Part shown: piece after piece, positions 11,388-24,118 of the stretch
Layout: the number at the start of each line of letters is the position of its first letter
Position numbering within the stretch: position 1 is the stretch's first letter
Assembly (NCBI GenBank): GCA_002007465.1
Contig: LNAC01000032.1
Coordinates: 4,462,536 to 4,526,535 of the forward strand
Length of the DNA: 64,000 nucleotides
Direction: 5' to 3'
Source of the DNA: Ailurus styani
Taxonomy: Eukaryota; Chordata; Mammalia; Carnivora; Ailuridae
Program-made: the position numbers and the translations under genes
Notes under the pieces: generated by a model
Told to the model about the DNA's origin: nothing
Seen by the model: the letters and a program-made list of their open reading frames with translations, nothing else
The model's database searches: none

Positions 11388-11608
11388 CTTTTTCTTTTTC
11401 TTTTTCTTTTTTGTTAAAGATTTTATTTATTTGAGAGAGAGAGCATGAGTTGGGGGAAAGGGCAGACAGAGAGGGAGAAACCAACTCTCCGCTGAGCAGG
11501 GAGCTCAATACAAAGGAGGGGGCTTCGATACCAGGACCCCAAGATCAGGACCTGAGCCTAAGACAGATGTTTAACCCTAAACGACTGAGTGAGCCACCCA
11601 GGCGCCCT
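11388..11608 (-). mobile_element. Can-SINE, minus strand
   Basis: Antisense tail TTTCTTTTTC...GATTTTATTTATTTGAGAG, head GAGCCACCCAGGCGCCCTGG. Duplication AGTTCCTGTTTT on both sides (11376-11387, 11612-11623). Confidence 0.94.
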
Positions 11609-11831
11609 GGGAGTTCCTGTTTTTCAACATGTTAATCTCATGCTCTGCAGTTTTTGCAAACTTTCTTTAGAATCTCATTCCCTTCTAAGGTACAGTATGT
11701 TAATAATACAACTATCCTCAGGTGCTATCACCGCAATTATTTATTTATATATGCCAAAGTGGGGGAAGGGTAGGAAAGTAAAAAGTAAGAAAAAAAGTCC
11801 AAGTAGTGGGAAAGAACATGAGAGTTACATT
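11609..11831. other. Unique sequence between SINEs
   Basis: No gene or nameable repeat seen. Confidence 0.5.
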
Positions 11832-11964
11832 CTTTTTTCTTTCTTTTCTTTCTTTCACATTCTTTTTTCTTTTTCTTCTTTCTTCCTTTCCTTCCTTCCT
11901 TTCTTTTCTTTCCTCTCCTCTCCCCTTTCTTTCTTTTCTTTTCTTTCTTTCTTCTTTCTTTCCT

Positions 11965-12024
<60 letters not shown>

Positions 12025-12034
12025 TTTCTTTCTT
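11832..12034. repeat. (CTTT)n polypyrimidine tract, about 200 bp
   Basis: Almost unbroken C/T strand: first irregular CTTTT/CCTT units, then a regular CTTT run from about 11952 to 12024. It derives from the expanded tail region of the SINEs that follow. Serine/phenylalanine and lysine/glutamate frames through it are artefacts of the repeat. Confidence 0.95.
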
Positions 12035-12221
12035 CCTAAGATTTTATTTATTTGACAGAGAGAGAGAGAGCACAAGCAGGGGAAGCAACAGCTAGAGAGA
12101 GAGGGAGAAGCAGGCTCCCCTGCAGAGCTGGGAGCCTGATGTGCAGTTCAATCCCAGGGTCCTGGGATCATGACCTGAGCTGAAGGCAGTTGCTCAACCA
12201 ATTAAGCCACCCAGGCACCCC
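12035..12221 (-). mobile_element. Can-SINE, minus strand (inner of a nested pair)
   Basis: Complete antisense body from AAGATTTTATTTATTTGACA to AAGCCACCCAGGCACCCC. It lies between the polypyrimidine tract and a second SINE, inside the flanks of that second element. Confidence 0.93.
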
Positions 12222-12395
12222 TTTTTTTTCTTTTTTTAAAGATTTTATTTATTTATCTGAGAGAGAGAGAATGAGAGGGAGAAGCAGACTCCCCACTGAG
12301 CAAGGGGCCTGATGCCAGGCTCCATCCCAGGACCCTGGGATCATGACCTGAGCTGAAGGCAGATGCTTAACCATCTGAGCCACCCAGGTGTTATA
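12222..12395 (-). mobile_element. Can-SINE, minus strand (outer of a nested pair)
   Basis: Antisense body ending GAGCCACCCAGGTGTTATA. Its 13-bp duplication AGAGTTACATTCT (11821-11833 and 12396-12408) spans both the CTTT tract and the inner SINE. The inner element therefore inserted into the T-rich tail of this one. Confidence 0.93.
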
Positions 12396-12499
12396 AGAGT
12401 TACATTCTCTAACAAATTCAGTATGAGTACCAAACTCCTGACAGAGGTGTTGTTGCATGCCAACCTCTACTGACAAACTAGGCCTCCTTCGTTCAATTT

Positions 12500-12502
<3 letters not shown>

Positions 12503-12554
<52 letters not shown>
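12503..12554. repeat. (CA)26 microsatellite
   Basis: Uninterrupted AC dinucleotides. Very probably length-polymorphic. Confidence 0.98.
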
Positions 12555-12557
<3 letters not shown>

Positions 12558-13075
12558 TATCTTACTACCCCTTACCACCCCTCCTCTACTTTCCTCCTAA
12601 CCCCAATCAATCTTTTTGAAGTGCTGTACACTTTCTTGCCTAGAAAAAATGGAGTCAACACAGTGGGCTGTAGGAACTTCTTGGAAGCCAAGCCTCCACC
12701 GGGATGGCTGGCAGGAACTCAACTTACACAGAAGTGAACATAAGCCACATAAATATAGCCCCCAAATCCAAACTAAACGTATATTCAACCCAACTTCCTC
12801 CTAGCCAGCTCCAAAGAATATCCATATCCAAATACATAATACTTTAAAAGTTGGTAAATATTTTTTAAAAAAATGTTTTAGCAGTGTGTAGGCCAACCAA
12901 TACGAATGTGCTGTTGTGTGTCCTAAGGGCCACCAGTTTGTGGCCTTTACACAAGCCAAATGTGATCAAACTATCAAAATTAGAAAAAGGGAAGACGAAA
13001 CGAAGTAAGAAACCATGAGGAATTAAAGAAAAAGATAGAAAGCCCAAATAAGATCAAACATGGTAAATGTTTTAT
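12555..13075. other. No recognisable feature
   Basis: Includes a slightly GC-richer patch at 12650-12720 (CACCGGGATGGCTGGCAGG). I could not match it to anything. Confidence 0.4.
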
Positions 13076-13079
13076 TTGG

Positions 13080-14110
13080 CTACTATGAGATATGAATGCT
13101 CCAAATCAATAACAATAAAAGAGACAACAACTCAACTAAAATAAATAAATAGGGAAAAAAATAGAAATGAAGGGGTGAATAACAATATTCCAGGTAAAAA
13201 AACTAGCAAAAAGTTGTAATACTAATATCTGATAAAAAGAATTCAGTGCCAAAATAATCAACTAGCACACTAATGAAAGGTAGACTCCACCAGGATGCAG
13301 CAGTTGTGAGTTTTTATGCGTGGAATAACAAAGTATCAAAATGTACCAAATAATTTATAAAGAAAGAAGACTGACAAACTGTTATCAAAGTGGAAACTAC
13401 AATACACATTTAACAATTCAACCAACAAAATATAAGGGGACTGAGTGTTTAAACAATGAACAAGGGGAACTACCTCTAGATTGTTAATATGTTTGTGTGC
13501 ATATACAGTCAATTAGCCAGAGACCAGGAGCTAATGGCTCCCTATCTAAATGTCTATGCAGGCAGTCTTCTGGCCCAGAGCAACCAGGGAGGTTTCTGGT
13601 CTAATATTTCCAGACATTTCAAAAGAATCTTAAGATATTTTATTTATGAATACATATACATGCACACAAATAAACTTTGTGTCTAGCATAGACTGAAAAC
13701 ACATTTTTAAATGAATATTTTACAAAAGCGGTCATGTACTGGATTAGAAATTCTGATCATAATGCAATAAAAACTTATAAAGCCATCAAAACAAACAAAT
13801 AAGCACTAAGCACCTAGAAATTTAAAATAATCCATAAATAACCCTAGAATGAAAATATTACTCAAAACTGAACCATATGCTATTAAGAAATGAATAACTG
13901 AGAACACTATATATCAAAACTTACGAATATAGCCAAAGCAGGTGTCAGAAAGATGTCTAGAGCCTTTATTTGAACTAAATTTCTTGAAAAATAAGAAGAA
14001 TGGAAATATAAGTGACTGAAGCATTTGATCCAAGAAATCAAGTAAAAAACAACCACAATATATAAGGAAGAAATTAATAAGAAAAAAAATAACCTAGGGG
14101 AAAAAAGTAA
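13080..14110 (+). mobile_element. L1 ORF2 remnant, plus strand
   Basis: Decayed L1 ORF2 can be followed through AATACTAATATCTGATAAAA, TTCTGATCATAATGCAATAA, CACTATATATCAAAACTTAC and GATGTCTAGAGCCTTTATTT. The order corresponds to the endonuclease end and the stretch before the reverse transcriptase. Many stops and frameshifts are present. Ends are uncertain. Confidence 0.65.
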
Positions 14111-14309
14111 CCATTGTGAAATAAAAAGGAAAATCCAATTCAAATTCTGGAAATGTGAAATATTCCCATAAAACATTTCCATACAAGAATATACTTTGCT
14201 GGTGAGGCTATATTTAATAATAGAATGTATTCTACAGAGCACAGAGTTGTTAAACGTTTGGACAATTTAGGAAAAAACACACTAAAGATAGTAAAATGAG
14301 TGTGTTTTT

Positions 14310-14715
14310 TATAGGTTCTGTTTTTTACCATAGTTTAAGGTTCACAGCAAAATTGAGCAGAAACTACACAGTTCCCATATACCCTCTGCCTCTCCGCCTG
14401 CATGACCTCCTCAACTATCAACATCCCACACCAGAGGGCACATTTGTTACAACTAATGAACCTACACTGACACACCGTTATCATCCAAAGTCCCTAGTTT
14501 ACATTAGGGTTCACTCTTGGTGTTGTACAATCTATGGGTTTTGGCAAATGTATAATGATATGGATCCACCCTTGTAGGGACACACGGACTACTTTCACTT
14601 CTCTAAAAATCTTCTATGTTCCACCTATTCATCCCTACCCCCATCCCCACCTCTGGACAACCACAGATCTCCTTATTATCCCTACAGTTTTGCACTTTTC
14701 CAGAATGTCACAATT
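14310..14715 (-). mobile_element. L1M-type 3' UTR, minus strand
   Basis: Antisense L1 3' UTR with good similarity: GTTCACAGCAAAATTGAGCA, CACATTTGTTACAACTAATG, TTACATTAGGGTTCACTCTT and CTTTTCCAGAATGTCAC. It faces the plus-strand L1 piece on its left. Apparent frames on the plus strand are antisense noise. Confidence 0.85.
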
Positions 14716-15454
14716 TTCAGTGTTTTATTTCAAGAACATGAATAAGAAAACATTGTTTTATAGATTAATAAGGATTAAAATACCTTATGAGATGCTAATT
14801 TTCTCCATATTCCTCAAATGCCCACAGTATGTAAACAAACAAATCTTTTTTGGACATAGAGGGGAAAGCAGCTCATCTCTTTTCATACCAAATCAACCCA
14901 CAAACACAGTTTTACAGGAACTTAACATATGTTCTCGAATTCTTTCATAGTAGAGCTAATCCTATTAAAACCCAAAATATCGACAGTATGTGTTTCCAGG
15001 ATCCAAGCTTTACAACATTCTAATTTAACGGGCACACCCTGCTTAGTGAGCCCTTAATCCAACTTCAAAAAGAGCACAGCATAGCTCAGTCAGGGTGGGC
15101 TTCATGCTACTCACATAATTTATACAGATAAGAAATATCCAGAAACCCATTAATCCCTTTTACTGGCTTGTGGAAAAGAGGCAGATTTTGGCTGGGCTGT
15201 TGGGATGGAGAGACCGAGAAACAAGATTACGTAGTGTGCTGAGATTGGAGATGTGCATTGCAAAGTGCCACCACTATGCATGTAAAACTATAGGTGTGGC
15301 ATTAGGAAGAGTAAATGTGAAATAGAAGCTGAAATTTAAAATCAAGGCAAGATTTATTTGCAACTCAATTCAATAACATCAAAATAGTGCATGTGTTAGA
15401 ATAACTGTTGTTTTTCCCTTCCATCCTCCTCTCCCTCCTTTACTTTTCCCCTCC
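14716..15454. other. No recognisable feature
   Basis: No gene or repeat I can name. Confidence 0.5.
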
Positions 15455-16595
15455 AATATTTATTAAGCTCCTAACCAATAAGACAGACACACTGTCCCAG
15501 ATCAAGGTGCTCATAGTCTCGGAGAGGGTAAAGCACTGACAAGTAAACATGTAATTAAAATGTATAGTAGAACTATGGTAACAAAATTACCAAGAATAAA
15601 GGGAGCTTCTAAGAGAATCAAACCCTAGCGCAGGGTGAAGGGGGAGAAAGAATGTTTCGGGCACTGGAGCTGAACAGCTTATTATAAAGCACAGAGAGTG
15701 TTGGGGAACGGTGAGAGAGTTAGGGGAGGTACACAGAAGCTGGGAAGGAAACAGGTCTTTATCTAAAGGCAATGGAAAGGTATGGAAGAATCTTAAAGTG
15801 GAAGAAAGATAGATCTGTATTTGTGTTTTTAAGAAGCATTCTAGATGTGAAGTAGAGAAGGGACTACAGGCAGAGAAACCTATTATGAGCCTGTTGCAAT
15901 AATCCATATGAAACACAATGGTGGCCTTTAACAAGGCAGTGACGGGGGACATGGGGTGTGAAAGGATGTGAGAAATAGAATTCAAACACCAACAAAATCA
16001 TATGATTTAGTGACTAATTGGCTGGGAGTGAAATGAAATGAGGGGAAGGGGGAAATCAAGGCTAACAGTCACCACTTCTCTAGTATTCAATATATGCTAA
16101 GAGTTGTGTGTTCTGTGTACATTATCTCAAGTCAACCTCACAGCAATCTGATGAGGTAGCTGGGATTAAGTCTCATTTTTCATAGGCTCATCTCTTGTCC
16201 AGGATCAAACATCTAAATAGCTGAGACAAAACTGAACCTGGGTTTGACAGGCTCCCAATCTTGGGCCCTGACCACTAGGATTCTGGTATGGCTCAGGAGA
16301 AAGAGTGATTTATAGAGTCAAGGGTCACAGATGAGCGGTTTCGGTAGAGGATCAGTGAGAAATTCCGTCTGGCAACTGGATATTTAGTCTGGAGTTCAAA
16401 GATCTGGTTGAAAATATGGTTTGAGAGATTCATGCATTGAAGCTGTGAAGTGAAAAGAGACAGACAGAGACAGAGACAGAGGGAGAAAGCAGGGTTATAA
16501 GCAAAGGGGGCCAAGGACAGCACCCTGTAGGGAAGGGGCCAGTAAGAGACATCTAGAAGGAACTACCAAGAGGCAGTAGAACCATCAGGAAAATG
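15455..16595 (-). mobile_element. L2 LINE with readable reverse-transcriptase C-terminus, minus strand
   Basis: Antisense L2 3' end (CAATATTTATTAAGCTCC) is followed by a reverse-strand frame at 15985-15587 that still resembles the end of the L2 reverse transcriptase. It reads FHMDYCNRLIIGFSA, where the family has a DYCNSLL-type motif. The element continues past an inserted MIR to about 16595, with GGGGCCAAGGACAGCACCCT near its 5' limit. It is broken and non-functional. Confidence 0.75.
16078..16300 (-). repeat. MIR, minus strand, inside L2
   Basis: Antisense MIR: ACATTATCTCAAGTCAACC, TCACAGCAATCTGATGAGG and ACTGAACCTGGGTTTGACAG. It interrupts the L2 on both sides. Confidence 0.75.
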
Positions 16596-18585
16596 TGGGC
16601 CCACCAGAGCAAAAGGACACCACCATTCTAATGAGTCATTATGTTTTTGAAATGTCAGGTATAATATTTACTTCTTTTGGTTTTGGTGAAAACAATTTTG
16701 GTGCGAATTCTAATTTTCAGGTGAAGGGAAAGAAAAAACTTGCATATGGTGTCCTTAGATATAAGAAGCTATATTTTGGCATCTTTATGTACAATCCAAT
16801 TCTCCTGAGACTTGTTTTAATGTGACAGGTTGTTTCAGAGTGGGGCTGATGTATAAACTTGAGGTGTGGCCAAATATGCAGTACACAGAGTTCTTTTCTG
16901 AGGGTTTAGCAAGTTAAGCTAAGAAAGAATAGTTCATTTAGAAATTGTAATCAAGAAAAAACAATGTATGTCTTTAAAACCATAATTGGGGTGGGGAAGG
17001 AAGCTGTAGCTATTATGTGTCTGAGCCAACTTAGAATTAAAAGACAAATAATTTTGTCTTTAATTTTTCTCACAATTCCTACTTCTTTTGAACCTTCTTT
17101 GGCAGTGATCACTACTTAAATATTTTTAGTGGCTCAGCAGGGTTCTTCTTACAATTGCGAATAAGTAATGCTCTAAAAATGAGATGGGCAGCTGTCTTCA
17201 ACTTAAAAAGGAGAGCGGTTGCCTTTGTGGAGAATTTACCCTCTTCTTACCCAGAGCTTACCGAGGCAAATCTCAAATGTGGATCGCTGAATTGAGAATC
17301 ACACCACTGGTTTCAGTGAGATATCTGGGTAAGCAAGCCATTTGAACCATGTCATATATTCAAGAGGGGTTTATCTCGTGTAAGAGTATTGGAATGAAAA
17401 CTTTCTAACTGTAGATCAGACTAAGAAGTGAACATGTCAAAGCACAAGACTTGGTGCATAAAATGGAGCCCAATTCCACCGATTCCACCTTCTTTTTTGT
17501 TTTGTTTTGTTTTTTGTTCTTTGCTCTGTGTTGTTCCTGCTAATGCTCATACCCACTTTAAGCAAATATATTTTCTGTGAATTCGGTGTTAGTGTTAGTC
17601 CTAATAAAATATATTTAAAGGAACTAAGAAACCAATGGACAATTATTCTTTAAGACCCAAAGTGTAATTAGGACTTCTGAGAATGTCTTTGTTACTGTAT
17701 TCATGAACAAAAGATACTTTTCAAAGAGTCTGAGAGATTGCAAAGGATTTAAGACATAATATGGAAGATGCCAATTAATTAACTTTATGTGCAAAAAATC
17801 AGGCGTGTATTCTGTCTGCATGACTGTATCATATGCAAATAAAAAGACTGAAAAAAGTGAAACACAAAGGGTACCAGTTGTTGGATTTGTATAGTATGTC
17901 TCTTTTCAAAAGCTTTCTGGTATATTATTATGTCACTTTCATAATTTTAAAATAAAACCTGAAATATACTTTTTTTTTTCTTTTTAGAAAAGGAAATTAT
18001 TTCCTTTGGAAAGAATGCAAAATAGCAGCTAGGATTAATTTTTGAGTTGACCCAAGAAGATCTTGGGTAATATTTTCCACAATATATTTTTATCATGTGT
18101 CTATAGTTTTCTTGCATATGAACTTAGCCCCTTCATGAGAATTTTCTCTTTTGACAATATGGTTACATTTGGTACTGGTCAGTGATACCTTGTGCAATTT
18201 AATTTCCTTTCACCACGCATGCCCATCCGTTCTTGCTTTTCTCTCTGCATGTTAACTCTAATTTGTCTGTTCTTTATTTTATTCTGTTTTACCCATATTA
18301 AACTTGAAGATAAAAAGATTACACAAAGAGATAGCTTTTGAAAACTTACTTAATAGATGGGAAGACATTTTCACACAGAGTTGACAGTTGGGATTTTGAT
18401 TCTGCTCCCTACCAAGAATACGGGGCTGTTAAACAAAAACTAGACATTTTCCACAACAGAATGCTGTAGAAAATCTGAGGCAATATTTTTAAACTCTGAA
18501 ACCATCCAGTGGCATAATTAACTTTGCAGCTGATAATCACCAACAACCATGATCAATATTTTGCTGGGAGAAAATGGCTAACATT
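16596..18585. other. No recognisable feature (about 2 kb)
   Basis: No SINE, LINE or LTR that I can identify and no coding signal. A T-rich run with TTTTG repeats occurs near 17490-17515. Confidence 0.45.
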
Positions 18586-18589
18586 GTTT

Positions 18590-19030
18590 CTCTCTTAATT
18601 TTTTAAAAATTTAAAAAAATATGCAAGATTAGAGAAAATAGTATAATGAAATTCTGTTACTTATCACCCAGCTTCAATAAATACCATTATTTTGCAAATC
18701 TTGTTCCATCTATCCCATACCTGAATATTTCCCCTGAAGTCATCTTAAAGAAAACCCCAAACACCTATTATTTCACCTCTATATATTTCACTATGTATCT
18801 CTAACAGATAAAGGCTTTCTTTTTTCTAACATAATTGTGATATCACACCCAACAAAATTAGTAATAATTTCTTAATATCACCTAATATTCAGCTTGTGTG
18901 CAAATTACTCAGCTATCTCAAAAATATCCTTTTGTAATTGATTTACTTGAGTCAAGATTGATATGAGTTCTTTATATTGATTGTCAGTATGTCTCTTATA
19001 TCTTTTGTTCTTCAACAGTTACCTCTTCTC
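18590..19030 (-). mobile_element. L1M-type 3' UTR, minus strand
   Basis: Antisense landmarks: GAGAAAATAGTATAATGAAA, TATCACCCAGCTTCAATAAA, TATGTATCTCTAACAGATAA, TTCTTAATATCACCTAATAT and TATGTCTCTTATATCTTTTG. This is the typical antisense order of an old L1 3' UTR. Confidence 0.8.
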
Positions 19031-20250
19031 CCAATCCTTTTTTTTTCTCACACCAGTGGCTAACTTTTACCATTCATTTTTCTTAGGGATATTTTTGATG
19101 TATTTTGAATCAAAGTGAATTATACTGCTGAGAGGAACAACGGACAATAATCTCTCTTGCTTTTGCCACTCAGGCTTTCTGGTTATTTACTTTTCCAGTA
19201 ACTCAGCAGTTAGTCTTCCAAGTAGTTCAGTAATCCCTTGGCATCCAACTGATTTATCATTTAGAGAAATCAAGACAATATCTCAAAGTATTATTATATT
19301 CTCTTACTTTTTGTTTTCCAGAGGATGACAGTGGAGGTACCATTCAGAAATTTTCTTAAAAGACAGTGAAATTAAGGATAAGGGCTCTGAATTCCCAAAT
19401 ATAAAAAGATACGTGGAGGAAAACTGCTACATTTCAACCTCTCTCCATCTTTTGTTGCCCTATTTTACCAAGCTACCAGATGGCTAAAAAAAAAAAAAAA
19501 AAAAGCTTGAGGACCCAGGCAAAAAAAAAAAAAACATTCAAAATCTATTTGCTCATTGAATACATTTTGATCAGAGATGGCACTTAGTCCATAAGCTTAG
19601 AGAATATAAGCAGCCCTTACTAAGGTCATGCTAAAATTACAGCAGTCTGGTATCGGTGCATACTAAATATACTAGTGAGCACCTAATTATTATAGGTTGT
19701 TACGGATTATGGATGTTTCACCTCCAGTTAATGGGTAGTGACTGATTAGAGGAGGGTTAACAGTCAGATAACAATTCTAAAGCCTCACATACAGTAAGAA
19801 TTTATGTATCAGTTAGCAATGCTCTTAAGCTGTTACAAAAAAATAGTCATCAGGAGCTTGGTTATTTTAACAAATTCTGATTTACATTTATATACATTAG
19901 GATGACAGGTTTTATGACACCATTGATCTCAATATTAAAAAGCTTTATGGCATGAAAACTGTAGGCTTTTCTTATTCATAAAAACAAGCTTTTTGAGTTT
20001 CAGAATGAGTGTTTTGCCTTTGCACATAAAACTGGCTGCTGGACCGAGCATCATTAAAGCTAGAATAATGTAGAGGACATTTAAGGAGATGATCTCTAAG
20101 TTTCCTTCCAGCCATAAAAACTCATAAGTCTAAAAAAAGTGCTATTTTATGTAGATCATTTTACAAGAGATTTACAAGGGATCTTATGGGTCATCTGGCC
20201 TATTTTCAATGCAAGGAAATCCTGCTCAACATGATAATAATACCTTATCC
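19031..20250. other. No recognisable feature
   Basis: Contains two A runs (about 19486-19504 and 19520-19534) and otherwise unique-looking DNA. Confidence 0.45.
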
Positions 20251-20269
20251 TTAAGACTACAGGTTTTGT

Positions 20270-20474
20270 TTTGTTTTGTTTTGTTTTTAAGATTTTATTT
20301 ATTCGACAGACAGAGATACAGCAAAAGAGGGAACACCAGCAGGAGGAGTGGGAGAGGGAGAAGCAGGCTTTCCCTCAGAGCAGGGAGCCCAATGCAGGGC
20401 TCAATCCCAGGACCCTGGGATCATGACCTGAGTTGAAGGCAGATGCTCAGTGACTAAGCCACCCAGGCACCCCC
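20270..20474 (-). mobile_element. Can-SINE, minus strand
   Basis: Antisense body from GTTTTTAAGATTTTATTTAT to AAGCCACCCAGGCACCCC. The duplication AGACTACAG(G)TTTTG (from 20254 and from 20475) differs by one base. Confidence 0.95.
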
Positions 20475-20679
20475 AGACTACAGTTTTGATACTAAAATCA
20501 ACTCATACTAGCCTGCTCTTGTGCAGTTTACAAGGCGTTATTCCCAACTATCATTCCCAATAGTTGTATGAGAATAGTATTAGCCAGTCCATTTTATAGA
20601 TATGAAACTGAGGCTCCATGAGATAATGTGGTTAGCTTTAATTGCAAAGTAAATGGAAAAGAATGTCACTTCTCAAATG

Positions 20680-20865
20680 CTTTTAAAAGCATATTTTATG
20701 TCATTTATACAACATGGTGGAAACTTTAAAAAAATTATTAAAATAATCCTGTGAAGGGAGGAAAACTGTCTTCAATTTTTACAAATGAGAAAAATTATGC
20801 AAGTTTAGAGTCATGCCCAAGGTTATGCCACTAATAAGCAGCAGAGCTGAGCTAGGACATGGATT
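20680..20865 (-). repeat. MIR, minus strand
   Basis: Antisense MIR core: TTACAAATGAGAAAAATTAT, CATGCCCAAGGTTATGCC and GCAGCAGAGCTGAGCTAGG. A second weak MIR-like stretch (ATTTTATAGATATGAAACTG) lies just left, at about 20560-20640. Confidence 0.75.
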
Positions 20866-20948
20866 TTCTGTCTTCTACCACACCAATGTGCATCTGTCTG
20901 AAAATTGTAATTCTGGATGTTCTTTTTTTCCTAGTAAAACATATTTAT

Positions 20949-21158
20949 TTATTTATTTTTTTAAAGATTTTATTTTTATTTATTTCACAGCGGGAGAGAG
21001 ATCACAAGGAGGCAGAGAGGCAGGCAGAGAGAGAGAGAGAGGGGGAAGCAGGCTCCCTGCCAAGCAGAGAGCCCGATGCGGGCCTCGATCCCAGGACCCT
21101 GAGATCATGACCTGGGCCGAAAGCAGAGGCTTTAACCCACTGAGCCACCCAGGCGCCC
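20949..21158 (-). mobile_element. Young Can-SINE, minus strand
   Basis: Antisense young body (GGGCCTCGATCCCAGGACCC, GCTTTAACCCACTGAGCCAC). Perfect 14-bp duplication TAAAACATATTTAT (20935-20948 and 21159-21172). Confidence 0.96.
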
Positions 21159-21172
21159 TAAAACATATTTAT

Positions 21173-23565
21173 AACTTGACTTTGGGAAAGAGTTAAAATT
21201 ATTTCACTTGTTTTGACTCAATGCAGTTGAATCTTTAAAATACTACATATTTATGAGTCATATTTTAGCCTTAGAAAGTTAAGATATACACTAACTTTAA
21301 GTTAATACAGACACTATAATTATTAAGATATACACTAATATAAACCTTAGAGACACTGTAACAATTAAACTGTTAGAAGGGAAAGAAATGAAACTATAAG
21401 GAGCTTAAAGTGCTTTGAGTTCAAAGCTGAACATTGCACATTTTATTAAAACCTAAAAATTGAATACAGGCAAAAAATATCCTGAAAAGCTCTTGGTGTT
21501 ACAGAGTGTTTAGAAATATAAGCTATCTAATTCTTACATTTTATAAACAAATTCAGTCTATCTTAATCCTCACCCCAAAGCAAGGTCCTGTGCAGAACCA
21601 GGGGTGCTGAACAATCTGGGGTGAAATATCCATAAAGAGTTAGGGAAGAGAAGACCCACTAGGAGATGAAGTGCAAAGCATTCCTCAGCCACTGAATGGG
21701 AAAAAAAAAAAAAAAAGCTCAGAAGTGTCTTTGTTGCACTTACTGACTCTAGTATTTTTAAATATGTCCTGATTCTAACTTAAGTATTTACTGTGATTGA
21801 TTCCTCCAGGTCGATGCTTCTGACCCTGATCTGCTAACAATTCTGATGCTGGACTGCTCCCTGTACCTCATGACTTCATCAAAGAGATTAAGCCTCCTCT
21901 CTGAACATCTGGGCTTTCAATTTATGGCATTAAAAACATATAATAAGCCATTTTAGATTATGGTTCCCCAGGAAGCTATAGCAAACTCACAGAGGTGCCG
22001 TACTGTATTTTAAATTTCCAAAGGAAACACAGCTGTATGAACATCTATTGCATACCCCACAAACTACTAGATAAGATAGTTCATAGATTTCAGCAATAAA
22101 TCCTGCCACATTCATTTCATTGGTCTAGGCATCCTGTAAAAAAAACTTACAGACACACTAAGGTTAAAAGTTTGCAAGGCTTTGACGTCTACATGCTTCT
22201 GCTGTACGTATTTGGGATAGTTACTTATTCATCTGACAAATAGATATTTAACAACTACTATGTTTCAGGAACTTAAAAGTTCTAGAAATCCAGTAGTATG
22301 TGGGAAAGAAAAAGTACCTCTTCTCATGGTGTGTATATTCTCATGGGGAGAGAGGAAAGATAATAAACAATTTAAGAAATAGATCAGGCTACGAAAAATT
22401 ACCCAGGATATCCTGACAATGACAGTATTACGGGCAGGAGCCATGTTAGACAGGGCGGTAAGGGAATGGCCTTCTGAAAAAGCAACTTTTGCACCAAAGC
22501 ATTTCAATGACAAGAGGGAGCCATTCAAAAGCATTTTTTAAAAAGACTTTCTACTCATGAACAACCAAATAGTTCTACATCTTAACATTTCTTGTTCTTG
22601 TTCTTGTTCTTCTTCTTTTTTTTTTCTTAGCAGCATCACAGTCTGTATCAGGGAAATGACTGTCCTCTAGTTTTGTTGTGGTCTGTTTCTTAGGCCATGA
22701 GAAAGACCACCTCACTTTTCCCAAATGAGAAAATGGAACCTGAGTAGAGACATAACAAATCATTCTTGGCCAGGTGTATATTAGGGAGCCACGCTTTATG
22801 ATAGTGATATAACAGTAAGAATGACTGGATGTTGATTCTTAGAAATTCTTTTAGAACTAACCAGTGCTCTAAGGACATAAAATTAAGAAGGAAGCGATAA
22901 TTCATGTTGCTTATTTCCTTGTACATTCTTTTTCAAACCACCAATTGGGTGTGTCCTCTCTTGTTCTCCAGCCCCTACCACTCTAGAACATTTACTCCCC
23001 AGTATTTGATGGCAACAGCACTAGTGGATCCAAGTACAGTATTACTGATGTTTTTCACATTTTAAAATTATATCAACACTTCCACTTAGCATCAACATAT
23101 TTAATTTGTACCATAATGTAATTTATGTAAGGACTTGTACCGCATACTAAAATTCGTATCTATCGTTTTCTTTTGAAATGTAAGTATACTACAGACCCAA
23201 CTAAGAAATCCAGGTCTGGTGTCTTGAAGGTTTAGTTGGGAGATCTCTAAGTTCTTCCTTACAAATTTGCTTCTATACTTAGCACAGATTTCTACTGAGT
23301 AGGAAAGCAAAATCACTAATGATAGTACGCTATGCTTTCCCTCTTTTCATCTTTTCCTTATTGCCAGTATTATACTTAATCTCATGGGTTGGAGAGAATT
23401 AAAAGCAGTTTCTCCTCTCAAAGAGAAAGGGTTACTATGTCATTAGTTCCCTTTTCATGACTAAAATGTAAAAGCACAGTGGGCTGAGAAATGAGATATC
23501 AGACAGATGACCCTGCTTTGCCACTAAAAACTGTGTGTATGACTTTGGGTACACAAAGTCTGGGC
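21173..23565. other. No recognisable feature (about 2.4 kb)
   Basis: A17-type run at 21699-21715 and a (TTCTTG)n-like patch at 22589-22612. No coding or repeat signal I can support. Confidence 0.45.
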
Positions 23566-23569
23566 TAGG

Positions 23570-24118
23570 CAGCTTCCAAGATGGCTCTCAATGATCCACC
23601 CTTCCTGGTATTCACACCTTTGTGTAATCACCTCCCATGGACTGTGGGCTGAAACTAGTATCTCATTTCTAATGAGCACAATGCAGTGAAGGTAATGGGG
23701 CTATTTCAAAGTTTAAGTCATAAAGAGACTGATTTCCTTCTTTAGCTTGCTTTCTTTCTGGCTCAGTCTGAGGGAAACCAGCTGCCATGCTCTGAGTTGC
23801 CCTATGAAGATGCCTAGGGGAACTAATGCTTCCAGCCAAGAGCCAGTGAGCACTCAAGACCCTCATTCCAACAGTTCTTGAGAAATGAATCTTGCCAAAA
23901 GACATGCAAATGGGCTTGGAAGAGAAACCTCTCCAAATGGAGCTTGAGGTGAGACCACAGCCTAGCTGACACAGTAATTGCAGGCCTCTGAGAGGCTCTG
24001 AGCCAGAGGACCAAACTAAGCTTTGCCAGGATTCTTGAACCACAGAAACTGAGATAATAAATGTTAGTTGTTTTAAGCCAGTTAAGTTTGGGGGGTATGG
24101 CAATAAATAACCAGTGGT
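23570..24118 (+). mobile_element. MLT1-like solo LTR (ERVL-MaLR type)
   Basis: Follows the MLT1 long terminal repeat: CCAAGATGGCTCTCAATGAT, TATTCACACCTTTGTGTAAT, GAGGGAAACCAGCTGCCATG, AAACTGAGATAATAAATG and GTTTTAAGCCAGTTAAGTTT. Only an LTR is seen, with no internal retroviral genes. It is an old, inactive solo copy. The polyadenylation-like AATAAA in its 3' part belongs to the LTR. Confidence 0.8.

Noticed and set aside
11589..12095. 168-codon frame rich in serine and phenylalanine, and an antisense lysine/glutamate-rich frame
   Set aside because: Both are translations of the CTTT repeat and adjacent SINE.
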